From the NCBI RefSeq assembly GCF_014805685.1, contig NC_060896.1, forward strand, positions 16,465,889-16,529,888: DNA of 64,000 nt, given 5' to 3'. How positions within the stretch are numbered: the stretch's first letter is position 1; each line of letters opens with the position of its first letter. Under the pieces are notes generated by a model that was given only the letters and a program-made list of their open reading frames with translations, did not search any database and was not told the DNA's origin. Positions 9,611 through 19,500 of this stretch are shown here, piece after piece. A program made the position numbers and the translations under genes. The DNA is from Silurus meridionalis (taxonomy: Eukaryota; Chordata; Actinopteri; Siluriformes; Siluridae).

Positions 9611-10406
9611 TTAAGCATCTTTATTGAAATAGCAGGGTGTGTGGGGTTCTGCAGCAGCAGGGGACATGAAGGAGTAGCTGAATCTAGGCCCAGGTGAAGA
9701 CACAGAAGCATGGGCAGGAGACATAAAGGAGTAGCTTGGTCCAGGGATGGGTGAAGACACAGGAGCACGCTGGTTTGGCGGAACGGGAGAAGTAGGGGTA
9801 TAATCAGTGGGAGACCAGTGTGAAGGATAGGGAGAAAACTGTGGTGTCGTGTCAGGAAAACAGGAACATTCGTGACGACGGTTGAGATCAGGGGAAGTCT
9901 GTGTACTCCCATCACGCGTTGTAAAGCCTCGCGCAATGCGAGGAGGCACGAAGGCATCAGCTGGGACACTTGGGCAGGAGAGCTGTTCTAGAAAATGAGT
10001 AAACTCAGCAGCAATTGAGGAGAGCTGAAATTGGTGGTACTGTCTGCAAAGAACAGCCAAAGCCGATGCTCTAGGAGGCAGGGATGGTTGAGCTGATCGG
10101 CGTGGTGGAGCTGAGCAAAAAGAGACCAAATGAGACCAACAGAGATAAGATGTTAAAATAGGGAATATCATAGTGACGGTTGAGCACAAGTAAAGGATAA
10201 CACTCAAGAAAATCATATACACTATGTAACAATCAGTTCAGAATACACAATTAAAAAATGTAGTCTAGGCGCTTGCAAGTATTAAATAAAAGCATTATAT
10301 AATCAAGCACAGTATACAAGCAATCAAAGACGATGACATAACTCAAATAAGTGAAAGTAGAATAGCAAACAGCATTATAAAAGAATAAAGCATAACACTT
10401 ACCCAT
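9611..10406 (-). CDS. Antisense spliced gene inside the LTR U3, proline/serine-rich protein, function unknown
   Basis: CDS = complement(join(9611..10110,10404..10406 plus base 10403)). The only ATG of the short first exon (10406-10404, G at -3 and +4) is followed by one G, then a donor GTAAGT (10402-10397). The acceptor TTTTTGCTCAG ends at 10111, and the exon 2 frame joins in phase (G+CT = Ala). The 167-residue product has a possible amphipathic helix around residues 16-47, a TQT motif near 71-73, and a Pro/Ser-rich C-terminal half with SYSFMSPA repeated at about 127 and 146. The AATAAA overlaps the last codons. No known domain. It could be an antisense retroviral gene in the manner of HTLV-1 HBZ, or a foreign unit inserted in the LTR. 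Confidence 0.65.
9620..9625 (-). terminator. Poly(A) signal of the antisense gene
   Basis: AATAAA on the - strand overlaps codons just before the TAA at 9613-9611. A T/G-rich stretch on the - strand follows at about 9597-9578, as a downstream cleavage element should. Cleavage would be near 9605-9590, still inside U3. Confidence 0.55.
10111..10402 (-). other. Intron of the antisense U3 gene (292 nt)
   Basis: Donor G|GTAAGT at 10403/10402 and acceptor CTCTTTTTGCTCAG|C at 10111/10110 both match consensus, with a pyrimidine tract before the AG. Removing it keeps the frame. Confidence 0.6.
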
Positions 10407-10499
10407 TGCAAATGCAGGAAGACAAAATAGGCCGCAAAAAGGTTGTTCACACTTGAGAGACTGAAGAATGTATGGTTGAATTCAGAGAAAAATAAGGGC

Positions 10500-10505
10500 T
10501 TTATA
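10500..10505 (-). promoter_or_regulatory. TATA box of the antisense gene
   Basis: TATAAA on the - strand, in GAGTATAAAGCCC. A start about 30 nt on, near 10474, would give a leader of about 68 nt with no ATG before the one at 10406. Confidence 0.5.
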
Positions 10506-10619
10506 CTCACTCATATTTTTTTTTTAACATAAGGTTATGGGCCGTAAATAAGGGGAAACGGGAAAAAGACAGGAACCCCAAATATGGTGTTGGTTGGGAG
10601 AATAGAAGCCAAGGCCAAA

Positions 10620-10822
10620 GATAAGGGGAACTAGGAAAAGAAGACAGAAAGGAAGAGAAGGCAGAAGATGGAAGATAAGGGGAAAAGAAGACAGAAAGGA
10701 AGAGAAGGCAGAAAATTGAAGATAAGGGGAAAAGAAGACAGAAAGGAAGAGAAGGCAGAAAATGGAAGATAAGGGGAAAAGAAGACAGAAATGGAAGAGA
10801 AGGCAGAAAATGGAAAATAAGG
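10620..10822 (+). repeat. 47-bp tandem array in U3, candidate enhancer
   Basis: About four units beginning GATAAGGGGAA start at 10620, 10674, 10721 and 10768 (spacing 54, 47, 47), plus a partial fifth near 10815. Units carry GATAAGG and purine-rich GGAAGAG motifs. Directly repeated enhancers in U3 are common in retroviruses. Here the array lies between divergent TATA boxes. Confidence 0.75.
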
Positions 10823-10882
10823 GGAATTACTCAAGGTCAAGGAATAAAAAAAAAATTATAAAAAGATACGGTGGCTACGGGG

Positions 10883-10890
10883 TATAAATA
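10883..10890 (+). promoter_or_regulatory. Sense LTR TATA box
   Basis: TATAAATA in GGGGTATAAATATGAG, about 125 nt upstream of AATAAA, which is the expected U3-R arrangement. Confidence 0.65.
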
Positions 10891-11009
10891 TGAGCGTGAA
10901 ACAACAGTCAGTGTACTTCCTCACTTTGGCGTGCTCTATCATTTTTGATGTGCTGTTCATTTTGATGTGAAGTACCCAACTTCTATTGAGCTCATTGGAA
11001 CTTGCATGG

Positions 11010-11015
11010 AATAAA
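11010..11015 (+). terminator. Sense LTR poly(A) signal
   Basis: AATAAA followed by T-rich AGTTTTGCTTTTAC. It defines the R/U5 border near 11030-11040. Confidence 0.65.
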
Positions 11016-11368
11016 GAAGTTTTGCTTTTACTCATCCGAGACTGAGGATCCTTCATTGGCGGTTTGTGTCTATTATATTTGTGTTTTTTCTAGAATTGGC
11101 TGGGCATTATTGGGAATCCTCTGAGCAAAGAAATCCACCCTCGATGTGTCGCCTCAGAGACGGGCTCTGAGTTCCGACAATTGGCATGTCACCATATTCA
11201 AATTTTTTTTATATAGTGAATTGGTGTTTTTTGTTAAATGCGAGCCAAAATCATCATAATTAAAAGAACCAAAGACTTAAACTACTTCAGTATGTGTGCA
11301 TTGAATTTATGTAATACACGAGTTTCACAATTTGAGTTGAATTACTGAAATTACATTGAAATACTTCC

Positions 11369-11714
11369 TTTCTATTTCCAGATGTCACACGAGGTACTTT
11401 TCTAGCTGCCTCCCTCATCACTCCTGCAGTAGTTACCCAATCATCCAACACCTCTTCACCACCACGAGCCCCTGTCTGACCTCTTCCCTAAACATCACAC
11501 TACAATCTTCCTCCTTCAGTTTTCACCATCTTATTCTTCTTTCAGTCCTCACTCTACTCTTCTTCTTCATCTCCAAAACCATCCTACAGACCACCATCCG
11601 ATGCTGTCTAGCTACACTGTCCCCTGCCAACACCTTACAGTCTCCAATCTCCTTCAGGTTGCATCTCCTGCATAGAACATAGTCCACCTGTGTGCACCTT
11701 CCTCGACTCTTATA
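11369..11714 (-). mobile_element. RTE-type LINE copy B, endonuclease C-terminal segment
   Basis: Closely matches 22230-22575 of the fuller copy A. On the - strand it encodes the end of the APE endonuclease (CTQVDYVLCRRCNLKEIG, then GDSVARQHRMVVCRM). A Tc1 insertion interrupts it at 11715, and the LINE resumes at 13210. Confidence 0.85.
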
Positions 11715-13209
11715 CAGTGCCTTCCGAAAGTATTCGGCCCCTTTGAACTTTGTGACCTTTTGCCACATTTCAGGCTTCAAACATAAAGATATGAAACTGT
11801 AATTTTTTGTGAAGAATCAACAACAAGTGGGACACAATCATGAAGTTAAACGAAATTTATTGAATATTTCAAACTTTTTCAACAAATAAAAAACTGAAAA
11901 ATTGGGCGTGCAAAATTATTCAGCCCCCTTAAGTTAATACTTTGTAGCGCCACCTTTTGCTGCGATTACAGCTGTAAGTCGCTTGGGGTATGTCTCTATC
12001 AGTTTTGCACATCGAGAGACTGAAATTTTTGCCCATTTCTCCTTGCAAAACAGCTCGAGCTCAGTGAGGTTGGATGGAGAGCATTTGTGAACAGCAGTTT
12101 TCAGTTCTTTCCACAGATTCTCGATTGGATTCAGGTCTTTGACTTGGCCATTCTAACACCTGGATATGTTTATTTGTGAACCATTCCATTGTAGATTTTG
12201 CTTTATGTTTTGGATCATTGTCTTGTTGGAAGACAAATCTCCGTCCCAGTCTCAGGTCTTTTGCAGACTCCATCAGGTTTTCTTCCAGAATGGTCCTGTA
12301 TTTGGCTCCATCCATCTTCCCATCAATTTTAACCATCTTCCCTGTCTCTGCTGAAGAAAAGCAGGCCCAAACCATGATGCTGCCACCACCATGTTTGACA
12401 GTGGGGATGGTCTGTTCAGGGTGATGAGCTGTGTTGCTTTTATGCCAAACATAACGTTTTGCATTGTTGCCAAAAAGTTCGATTTTGGTTTCATCTGACC
12501 AAAGCACCTTCTTCCACATGTTTGGTGTGTCTCCCAGGTGGCTTGTGGCAAACTTTAAACGACACTTTTTATGGATATCTTTAAGAAATGGCTTTCTTCT
12601 TGCCACTCTTCCATAAAGGCCAGATTTGTGCAGTATACGACTGATTGTTGTCCTGTGGACAGAGTCTCCCACCTCAGCTGTAGATCTCTGCAGTTCATCC
12701 AGAGTGATCATGGGCATCTTGGCTGCATCTCTGATCAGTCTTCTCCTTGTATGAGCTGAAAGTTTAGAGGGACGGCCAGGTCTTGGTAGATTTGCAGTGG
12801 TCTGATACTCCTTACATTTCAATATTATCGCTTGCACAGTGCTCCTTGGGATGTTTAAAGCTTGGGAAATCTTTTTGTATCCAAATCCGGCTTTAAACTT
12901 CTCCACAACAGTATCTCGGACCTACCTGGTGTGTTTCTTGTTCTTCATGATGCTCTCTGCGCTTTAAACGGACCTCTGAGACTATCACAGTGCAGGTGCA
13001 TTTTTACGGAGACTTGATTACACACAGGTGGATTCTATTTATCATCATTAGTCATTTAGGTCAACATTGGATCGTTCAGAGATCCTCACTGAACTTCTGG
13101 AGAGAGTTTGCTGCACTGAAAGTAAAGGGGCTGAATAATTTTGCACGGCACTGAAATGTGGCAAAAGGTCGCAAAGTTCAAGGGGGCCGAATACTTTCGC
13201 AAGGCACTG
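11715..13209 (-). mobile_element. Tc1/mariner element 1 (1.5 kb)
   Basis: Ends are inverted repeats beginning CAGTGCCTT and ending AAGGCACTG, continuing as AAAGTATTCGGCCCC and its complement. TA duplications lie at 11713-11714 and 13210-13211. It sits inside RTE copy B and encodes a damaged transposase on the - strand. Confidence 0.95.
11934..12948 (-). pseudogene. Tc1 transposase, inactivated
   Basis: Starts at ATG 12948-12946; a TAG at 12924-12922 interrupts codon 9. Paired helix-turn-helix domain at the N-terminus (KISQALNIPRSTVQAII), then SDET of the first catalytic Asp and QQDNDPKHKAK of the second. The third acidic motif region is out of frame by about 12140 (a frameshift), and the proper frame resumes to TAA near 11934. 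One nonsense and at least one frameshift make it non-functional. Confidence 0.9.
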
Positions 13210-13777
13210 TAGGTCACCCTATGGTCATCCTTCTTCCTAAAATACATATTCACCACTGTCATTTCCATCCCTTTAGCAAAATCTACCACCATCTGCCCTT
13301 CTACATTCCTCTCCTTAAAACCATCACCTCCTCATCACCTCTGTTCCCTTCACCTACATGGCCATTAAAGTCTGCCGTCTTCAACAATCGTTATTTCCTA
13401 GGTACACCATCTACCACTTCATCTAATTCACTCCAGAATCTTTCCTTCTCCTCCATCTCACAGCTGACTTGTGGAGCATAGGCACCGATGACATTTATCA
13501 TCATCCCTTCAACTTCCAGCTTCACGTTCATAACCCATCAGAAACTTTCTTCACCTCCACTACACTCTTACTGTACTCTTCCTTCAGAATCACCCCTACA
13601 CAATTTCTCTTTCCATCCACACCATGATAGAACAGTTTAAACCCACCTCCAATGTTCCTGGCCTTACTCCCTTTCCACTTGGTCTCCTGAACACACAACA
13701 TATCTACCACATCTATCTTTCTCCTCTCCATCATATCAGCTATCTCTCTCCCTTTACCAGTCATAGTACCAAAATTT
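13210..13777 (-). mobile_element. RTE-type LINE copy B, endonuclease N-terminal segment
   Basis: Continues copy B after the Tc1 insertion. The - strand encodes the start of the APE endonuclease: GTMTGKGREIADMMERRKI, then DMLCVQETKWKG with the catalytic Glu. It ends at CATAGTACCAA where an L1 has inserted; the LINE resumes at about 17151. Confidence 0.85.
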
Positions 13778-14895
13778 TTTTTATTGAAACTTTTGACATT
13801 TACAGGGTTTAAACATAATAAACACATCTGAGCTTTTACAGTTTAAGCAGGTTGCCATTCATCTGAATTCTCTTCAAAATACACATTTAAAATGTTACGA
13901 AATATGCATTATTACAGAAAAATAAAAAATACATAAATAAGTAAATAATAAAAAAAAAAAAAAAAAAAATAATAATTTAAAATAAGAATGAATAAAATTG
14001 TATCACCGTTACATTACTATTCATTCTTTCCATGCCAAGTTCCGTATTCCCAGTGCTAATAGATGTCTCTCCCCAGCTCCAAGATAAATAAAAAAGGGGT
14101 CCCATACTTTATAGAATTTAAAAGGTTTGTCTTTTAATGCTGTTGAAAAGGCTTCATATGGAATAAGACCTTTGATTGTGTTAATCCATTGTGCTACTGA
14201 CGGGACTTGGTCTGTTATCCAGCATACAAGTATGCATTTGCGGGCACAGTGGAGTAAAATTTGAAGAAGATGGGTCCCTTGAAATCTGGAAGAGTGTTCC
14301 TGGTTCATGCCAAGCAAACAAGTTTTCGGTCCTATTTCTAATGAGCAGTGAAAAATTTTCTCAAGTTCTTTTACGACGCCCATCCAGAATTGTTGTATTT
14401 TCGAGCAGCTCCAAAAACAGTGGATAAGAGTTCCTTTTAGAATTTTACATTTATTGCAGAGGTTGGAGAGTTTTTGATTCACTTTATGTCTTTGGACAGG
14501 AGTAACATGCAGACGATGAACGATTTTATACTGCATTTCCCAGGCAGAGTTGCTGGTAAGATAGGAAGGCATCTCACATATGTTTTCCCAATCAGTCATC
14601 CGAATTTCTTCTCCAAAATCCTTTTCCCATAACACCCTAGGTTTATCTGAGCTATCTATATTGGCCCTTATCAATATATTATAAAAGATTTTGGCCACAG
14701 ATCGAGGTGAAGTAATTTTATTCAACTGTTCCTCTATTGGGGAAACGCAGAATCCACTTGAACAAGCTCTAAGATTCTTTGTTATAAAGCTGCGGATCTG
14801 ATGGTATATCAAGAAGAACTTCTTATTGAGTTCAAATTTTGCAGTGAATTGATCAAAGGTCATTAACTGCTTATTCTCTATCAGATCACCTATAA
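13778..14895 (-). mobile_element. L1-type LINE, 3' part (RT C-terminal domain and 3' UTR)
   Basis: The ORF at 14021-14908 on the - strand encodes the C-terminal region of L1 ORF2: a Cys-His-Cys cluster (NLCNKCK...HCFWSC) and FWMGVVKELEKIF. The TSD TAGTACCAA lies at the left edge (about 13769-13777) and recurs at about 17151. A homopolymer run of about 20 A lies near 13951. The element is split at 14896 by a hAT insertion and continues at 16138. Confidence 0.82.
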
Positions 14896-16137
14896 CAGGG
14901 GTGGCCAACCAGTCAGAGACCTAGAGCCACATTTTTTTACTGTGTTACCGCAAAGAGCCACATCATACACATGGGCACACATAAACATCACCCATCCCTC
15001 CCTTTTACACACACGCGCGCACACACACGCGCACGCACACACCTCTGCTCAGCCAGATTTATAGTCAATGTCACACACCAACATAATGACAGAAATTGAC
15101 TCCTACAGTTCTAAGACCACAGGACAGTCATTTTCAACAATAAACACACACAAACTCTTAGTTTAACCAAGTCCACAAACAAAAATATAATAATTTACAA
15201 TAGCGTTTTTCTTTTACTATGCATGTTACTTAGTGGGACTTTTGGCATCCTTGCCTTGAACAATCCCCTTCAAATCTGCCTCTTATTCCGTTGTTGCCAC
15301 TCAAAGCAAATCTTTCACATGGGTGTCAGTCAGAACAGATGCGTCAATTTCACGTGTTTCAGGGTAGAAAACACAGACTTTGTGTGTGTTTTTTTTTAAT
15401 GTGTGTGTTCCCTTCGCTTGAGTTCAATACTGTATTTTCGTCAAATGCGCATGTGCATGAGATGAATATACCGCAGGGGTGGGCAATAAATTTTTTACAA
15501 GGGGCCACATGAGAAACCTGAATTGTGTCAGAGGGCCACACCAACGATAATATTTTAGGGATGCACCGAAATGAAAATTAAATTCAAATGGCAATGAAAT
15601 CCATAATTTTTTGTGTTATGCCTTTTGACTCGGCACCATCACTGGAAAACTTTCCTGCCTTTTCAAAAACGTCCGCTACAGACGGAGTGCGCATGCTCGG
15701 ATTGACTTTAATTTTCTGCGCCGCGTTCTTCTCATATTTAGAATGGCAGTCTGGATGTTTGGATTTCAGGTTATAAATTAAACCCGACTTGGAGAAACTC
15801 TTTGCAGATACACCCCCTCCTAAAATTTTAGCATTGCATGTTTTGCAAATCGCTATGCGCACACCGCAGACATGTTGGCTCTTTTCCAGATAACCGTGTG
15901 CTGGCTGCGCTTTTTTATTGCGTTATTACAATTGTGTTTCTGCCGTGTTGTTTCGGTAATTTAGGTATTTCGGCCGAAAATTTTCGGTGCATCCCTGTAA
16001 TTTATGATTGGCCTCACGCGAAGCGAACACGCACATTAAAGAACAAACAAACACAAACTTCGATATGAACGTAAGAGCCGCATGTAACCAGCCAAAGAGC
16101 CGCATGTGGCTCGCGAGCCGCGGGTTGGCCACCCCTG
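14896..16137. mobile_element. hAT-type DNA element with 15-bp inverted ends
   Basis: Left end CAGGGGTGGCCAACC, right end GGTTGGCCACCCCTG, a perfect inverted pair. The 8-bp duplication ACCTATAA (14888-14895 and 16138-16145) is the hallmark of hAT. It sits inside the L1 and contains CA/CG repeats (15001-15043), a second hAT-like left end (CAGGGGTGGGCAA at about 15475) and a nested element at 15556-15997. No full transposase. Confidence 0.88.
15556..15997 (-). mobile_element. Nested hAT-like fragment with BED finger
   Basis: Inverted ends AGGGATGCACCGAAA (15557-15571) and TTTCGGTGCATCCCT (15982-15996), with imperfect 8-bp flanks (TAATATTT and TAATTTAT). On the - strand, 15862-15584 encodes a BED-type finger (CKTCNAK, then HPDCH) and the start of a hAT transposase, SVADVFEKAGKF. 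Only the N-terminal part of the transposase remains. Confidence 0.78.
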
Positions 16138-17150
16138 ACCTATAACATGTATTCCTTTGTCTCTCAAATGTATTAAGCCATCATTCATCCCCGGGGGGAA
16201 ATCTGGGTTATTATGCAAGGGTGTGAGAAGTGAAAAGTAGGAGTCAAGCCCTTCTATTTTGCGGACCAATCTCCATATTTTAGTCATATTCTTAAGAATA
16301 AAATTATCTTTAGTTAGAATTCTCATTTTTTTGGGAGAAAGATATAGTAAGTTCCTGGCCCGAGAGATATGGCTTCTGCGCTAATCCAAGTTGAGTCTGG
16401 ATCATTTAAGTGCCATTCCAGTATAAAACGAAGATGGGCAGAAAGCTGATATAGTTTAATGTCTGGGGCTGCTAGGCCTCCACATCTGCTCGATAGTGTT
16501 AGAAGGCTATATCTTAGTCTAGGTCTTTTCTTTCGCCAGATAAAGGAAATAATGAAGCCACGTAGCTGTTTTAGCGCTTTGTTAGGAATAATAACTGGTA
16601 GCATCTGAAATGGGTATAGAAGGCGAGGTAGAATATTCATTTTAACAAGGTGGACACGGCCTAATAGGGATACGGGAAGATTACACCATCTATCTAGGTC
16701 TGATCTAATTTTCTTAAAAATAGGAGCAAAATTGGTTTTATATAGATTTTCCAAATTTGGTGTAATCTTTATACCCAAGTAAACAAAGCCCGTTGGAGAC
16801 CATTTAAATGGGTGAGAAATTGTGGGGTCGTGGGAGTGCAATTTACTTAATGGCATTGCTTCTGATTTTAAAAGATTTATTTTATACCCTGAGAAAGAGC
16901 CAAAATTGGAAATTGTATCAATTAGATGTGGAATTGATTGTTGTGGAGAGTTGAGGTAAATTAAAATGTCATCAGCATAAAGTGAGATTTTATACGTTCT
17001 CTTATCCAATCTAAGCCCTTCGATGGATGGGTCATCTCTAATCGCCGCAGCTAGCGGTTCAATAGCCAGCGCAAACAGCAGTGGTGACATTGGACATCCT
17101 TGTCTTGTACCACGTGCTAATGTAAATTCTGGGGATTTAAGACCGTTAGT
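16138..17150 (-). mobile_element. L1-type LINE, reverse transcriptase part
   Basis: On the - strand: RT motif RQGCPMSPLLFALAIEPLA, catalytic YADDILIYL near 16970, then GYKINLLKSEAM and the thumb VYLGIKITP. It is 5'-truncated at about 17150, where RTE copy B resumes. The RT palm reads through without a stop. Same insertion as 13778-14895. Confidence 0.88.
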
Positions 17151-17319
17151 AGTACCAACATTTAAAGTACCAACCCGAACCTCCACTTTCCTACACTTCT
17201 CCTTTTCCTGCTGTCTCTGTAGACGTCTTCCTCCTCTCCTTTTCCTCCTTCGGCCAACAGTAGCCCAATTTCCACCGGTACCCTGTTGGTTAACGATACC
17301 TGTGGCGGTCGTTGTTTTA
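17151..17319 (-). mobile_element. RTE-type LINE copy B, 5' segment
   Basis: Matches 23135-23300 of copy A, including the - strand coding stretch TGGNWATVGRRRKRRGGRR. It begins with the duplicated TAGTACCAA at the L1 junction and breaks off at 17319, short of the copy A 5' end. Confidence 0.8.
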
Positions 17320-17470
17320 TCTGCCTTCAAGACTTGATTAATTGGTGTTATATAAGGTGAATGTGTCTCGATCAAAACACCTTGTGACAATAAATTGTCA
17401 ATAACTGGAGCAATGCCAACATTATTCTCTTTTGACAATGGATATTGTTTAACAAAAACTTTGTTTTAGG
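17320..17470 (-). pseudogene. Retroviral RT fragment
   Basis: The - strand encodes VFVKQYPLSKENNVGIAPV and then LLSQGVLIETHSPYITPI, the N-terminal RT motif of retroviruses (QGVL, SPYNTPI). It differs from the ERV at 1-11179, so it comes from another element. It is fused by chance to RTE and L1 frames in one long ORF. Confidence 0.6.
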
Positions 17471-17684
17471 GTTAATTTAGGGTTAACTTTACGTAAATTT
17501 AGTTCATTAGGCAGGACCTCTGTACTATAATAGAAGGAATCTTCCGGATGTGGCTATGGCTTAGTTGAGAGCATGAGGACAGAAGGAAAAGACAGTGAAA
17601 CATTGGTTGAAAAAAACAGAAACTTCATTCCCATTTTATGCGTCATATCTCTTCCTAAAAGGGGTAAAGGTGAGTTTAGAATTA
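17471..17684. other. Unassigned spacer
   Basis: Two GGGTTAA-type repeats near 17467-17480; otherwise nothing recognised. Confidence 0.3.
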
Positions 17685-18629
17685 CAGTGGAACCCGGTTA
17701 TGTCGCCGGCATAGGGGGACGCCAAAAAGCGTTGAGATAACCGATGGTCAAGACAAACGAAAACCAATATGGTGGCAATATATTACATGCTTGAAATTTC
17801 TTTATGTACATGATGTGCATTATTAAATGAGAATGTGCATGCACGTGTTTTTGGAGGTTTTTTTACACAACAGCGTTGCCGCGATTTGTTTGTAATGCGG
17901 ATAAGGAGGCGGAAGCCGAAGTAAACGCAAACAAAGTTTATTGAGAATACTCAGGAGATAATCCACCAATACTGGTAGGGAAGCAGTAATATCCAGTGGT
18001 GCGCTCCGGGAGCGCGGTCCACAAAGTTCTGTGAAAGCAGAGACAGTTCGTGTAGAGAATCCACGGATCCGTGCTATGGAAAGCGCAGCGCTGGGCAGCA
18101 ACGGATAAACGTGGTGCAGACAGCGTGAACATGGAAAACAGCAGGATCGGGGTAATCCAGGGTGCCGTTGAGAGAATGCGGAGTCCTAGAAGAAGGGTAC
18201 GCAGCGGGATACGTATACGTGATTACACAGACCGCCATGAACCAACACATATGATCATGCACAAACAATAACGGACCGCGAGTGTGTGGAGGTGAGGGGC
18301 TTAAATAGGAGATGGGATGATTGAGTGAATAAGAGTCAGGTGTGTGTGATCAGCAGGACTGCAAGGAGCGCACGGGAGAAGAAGCAGGGTGCTTAGGGGA
18401 ATGCCGCCACCGAAGGAGGCGTGGCAGGGGGATTCCTGACATAACCGACGTTAAGTGGCAAATTTGCCCCCCCCTGTGCTTGAGATATAAGGTTTCGGCG
18501 ACATAACAAAATCGACATAACCGATTAAAAAATGCTAAGACAAAGCGAGCATTTGGCGGTTCCACTTCAAAAACGTCGACTTAATAGGGTTGGCGAGTTA
18601 ACCGAGGTTGAGATAAGTGGGTTTGACTG
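17685..18629. mobile_element. pogo/Tigger-like non-autonomous element
   Basis: The left end CAGTGGAACCCGGTTATGTCG and the degenerate right end (...AAGTGGGTTTGACTG) are flanked by TA (17683-17684, 18630-18631). It matches the element at 51005-51539 on both arms, including TTTACACAACAGCGTTGCCG. A 551-bp solo LTR interrupts it. Confidence 0.75.
17891..18441 (-). repeat. Solo LTR (gypsy-type) inserted in the pogo-like element
   Basis: Read on the - strand it begins TGTCAGGAATCCCCC and ends CTTATCCGCATTACA (TG...CA). It has a TATTTAAG promoter box near 18305 and AATAAA near 17940. It is absent from the related element at 51005-51539, so the edges are supported by comparison. A clear target duplication was not found. 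Confidence 0.65.
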
Positions 18630-19500
18630 TATTGTAAAGCTATGATAAAAATTTGTACCAAGTAGGTGTCACAATAGGCAAAGGGTGAGTTACAGGACAT
18701 GAAATTGGAACTCTATCTATTCCCTAATAAATTAACTTCCCCATAATTTGGGACCTCCTCCTTAAGTTTTGTGCTGAGGCTGGAATGCACCGCTTCCTGT
18801 TGCAGTGAAGAACATAAAGGTTTAACCAAACCTGGAGCAGAGTAGAAACCTCTAGCAGCATCTAAATCTCTAGGAAAAAGCATCTAGATCTGACAGTTTC
18901 ACTCCATCATGCCAAATGATTAAAATAAGGATTAGTCTAATAACCGGCACTATTCCTATACATCCAATCTTTGGGATTTTCCTCCGGCAATAGGCAAGAG
19001 TTGTCATGACCCATCTTCTTCACACAGATACACACCACTTAACACTCATACAATACAGCTGCACTAGACACCAGGGGGATTGTAGTCTTCAAACAAAAAA
19101 AAAAGTAATTCAGTCTCTCCAATTGGATCACAAATTTTGTAAGTTAGGAGAAAAAAAAAAATATAAAGCCAAAACAAAATTGTAGTCTTCCCAATATTTT
19201 CCTTTTTTTCTAATTTATTTATATATTTATTTATCTTTTCTTCAGGCATATAAAAATTATCGTGGATTCTTTTGGATACTTCAAACAATTTTGCCTATAT
19301 TAGAGAGACGTCTTCTAATCTTACATATGAGGTGTGGAAAACTTTGTCGTGACGAATTCATCCCACTAAAGAAAATTGTTATCATTAATTGAACAATAAA
19401 TGCATAACCAAGACACAAACACACATGCAGCCCCTTTTGGCTGGCAAAAGGGACAATCCCCGCAAGCAAGGAAGTATCCTAAAACTTACCTTGATGCGTG
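18630..19500. other. Intergenic, nothing recognised
   Basis: AT-rich sequence with short homopolymers (for example A-runs near 19095 and 19150). No ORF with family motifs seen. Confidence 0.4.

Larger units (their letters stand above)
1..11179 (+). mobile_element. Endogenous retrovirus, class I (gamma/epsilon-like), 5' end outside window
   Basis: Retroviral genes follow one another on the + strand: capsid, CCHC nucleocapsid, protease, reverse transcriptase, RNase H, integrase, envelope with a CX6CC transmembrane subunit, an extra 3' ORF, polypurine tract and 3' LTR. The in-frame TGA between gag and protease and the envelope type fit gamma/epsilon-like viruses. gag, pol and env each carry frameshifts, so the copy cannot make a full set of proteins. 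The 5' LTR, leader and start of gag are cut off, so LTR-LTR divergence and the target duplication cannot be read. Placement in a named genus is inference. Confidence 0.93.
9334..11179 (+). repeat. 3' LTR, about 1.85 kb
   Basis: The LTR begins TGTCG right after the polypurine tract and ends CGACA at 11175-11179, a perfect 5-bp inverted repeat with TG...CA ends. Sense signals are in order: TATA box at 10883-10890, transcription start expected near 10915, AATAAA at 11010-11015. U3 is therefore about 1.58 kb, far longer than usual, because it contains an antisense gene unit (9590-10505) and a 47-bp tandem array (10620-10822). Only one LTR is in view, so the ends rest on motif logic. Confidence 0.78.

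Noticed and set aside
9469..9969. 166-codon ORF on the - strand inside U3
   Set aside because: Overlaps exon 2 of the antisense gene in another frame; it lacks the spliced start, and its stop does not coincide with the poly(A) signal.
10631..10840. 69-codon Phe/Ser/Pro-rich ORF on the - strand
   Set aside because: It is only the complement of the 47-bp tandem array.
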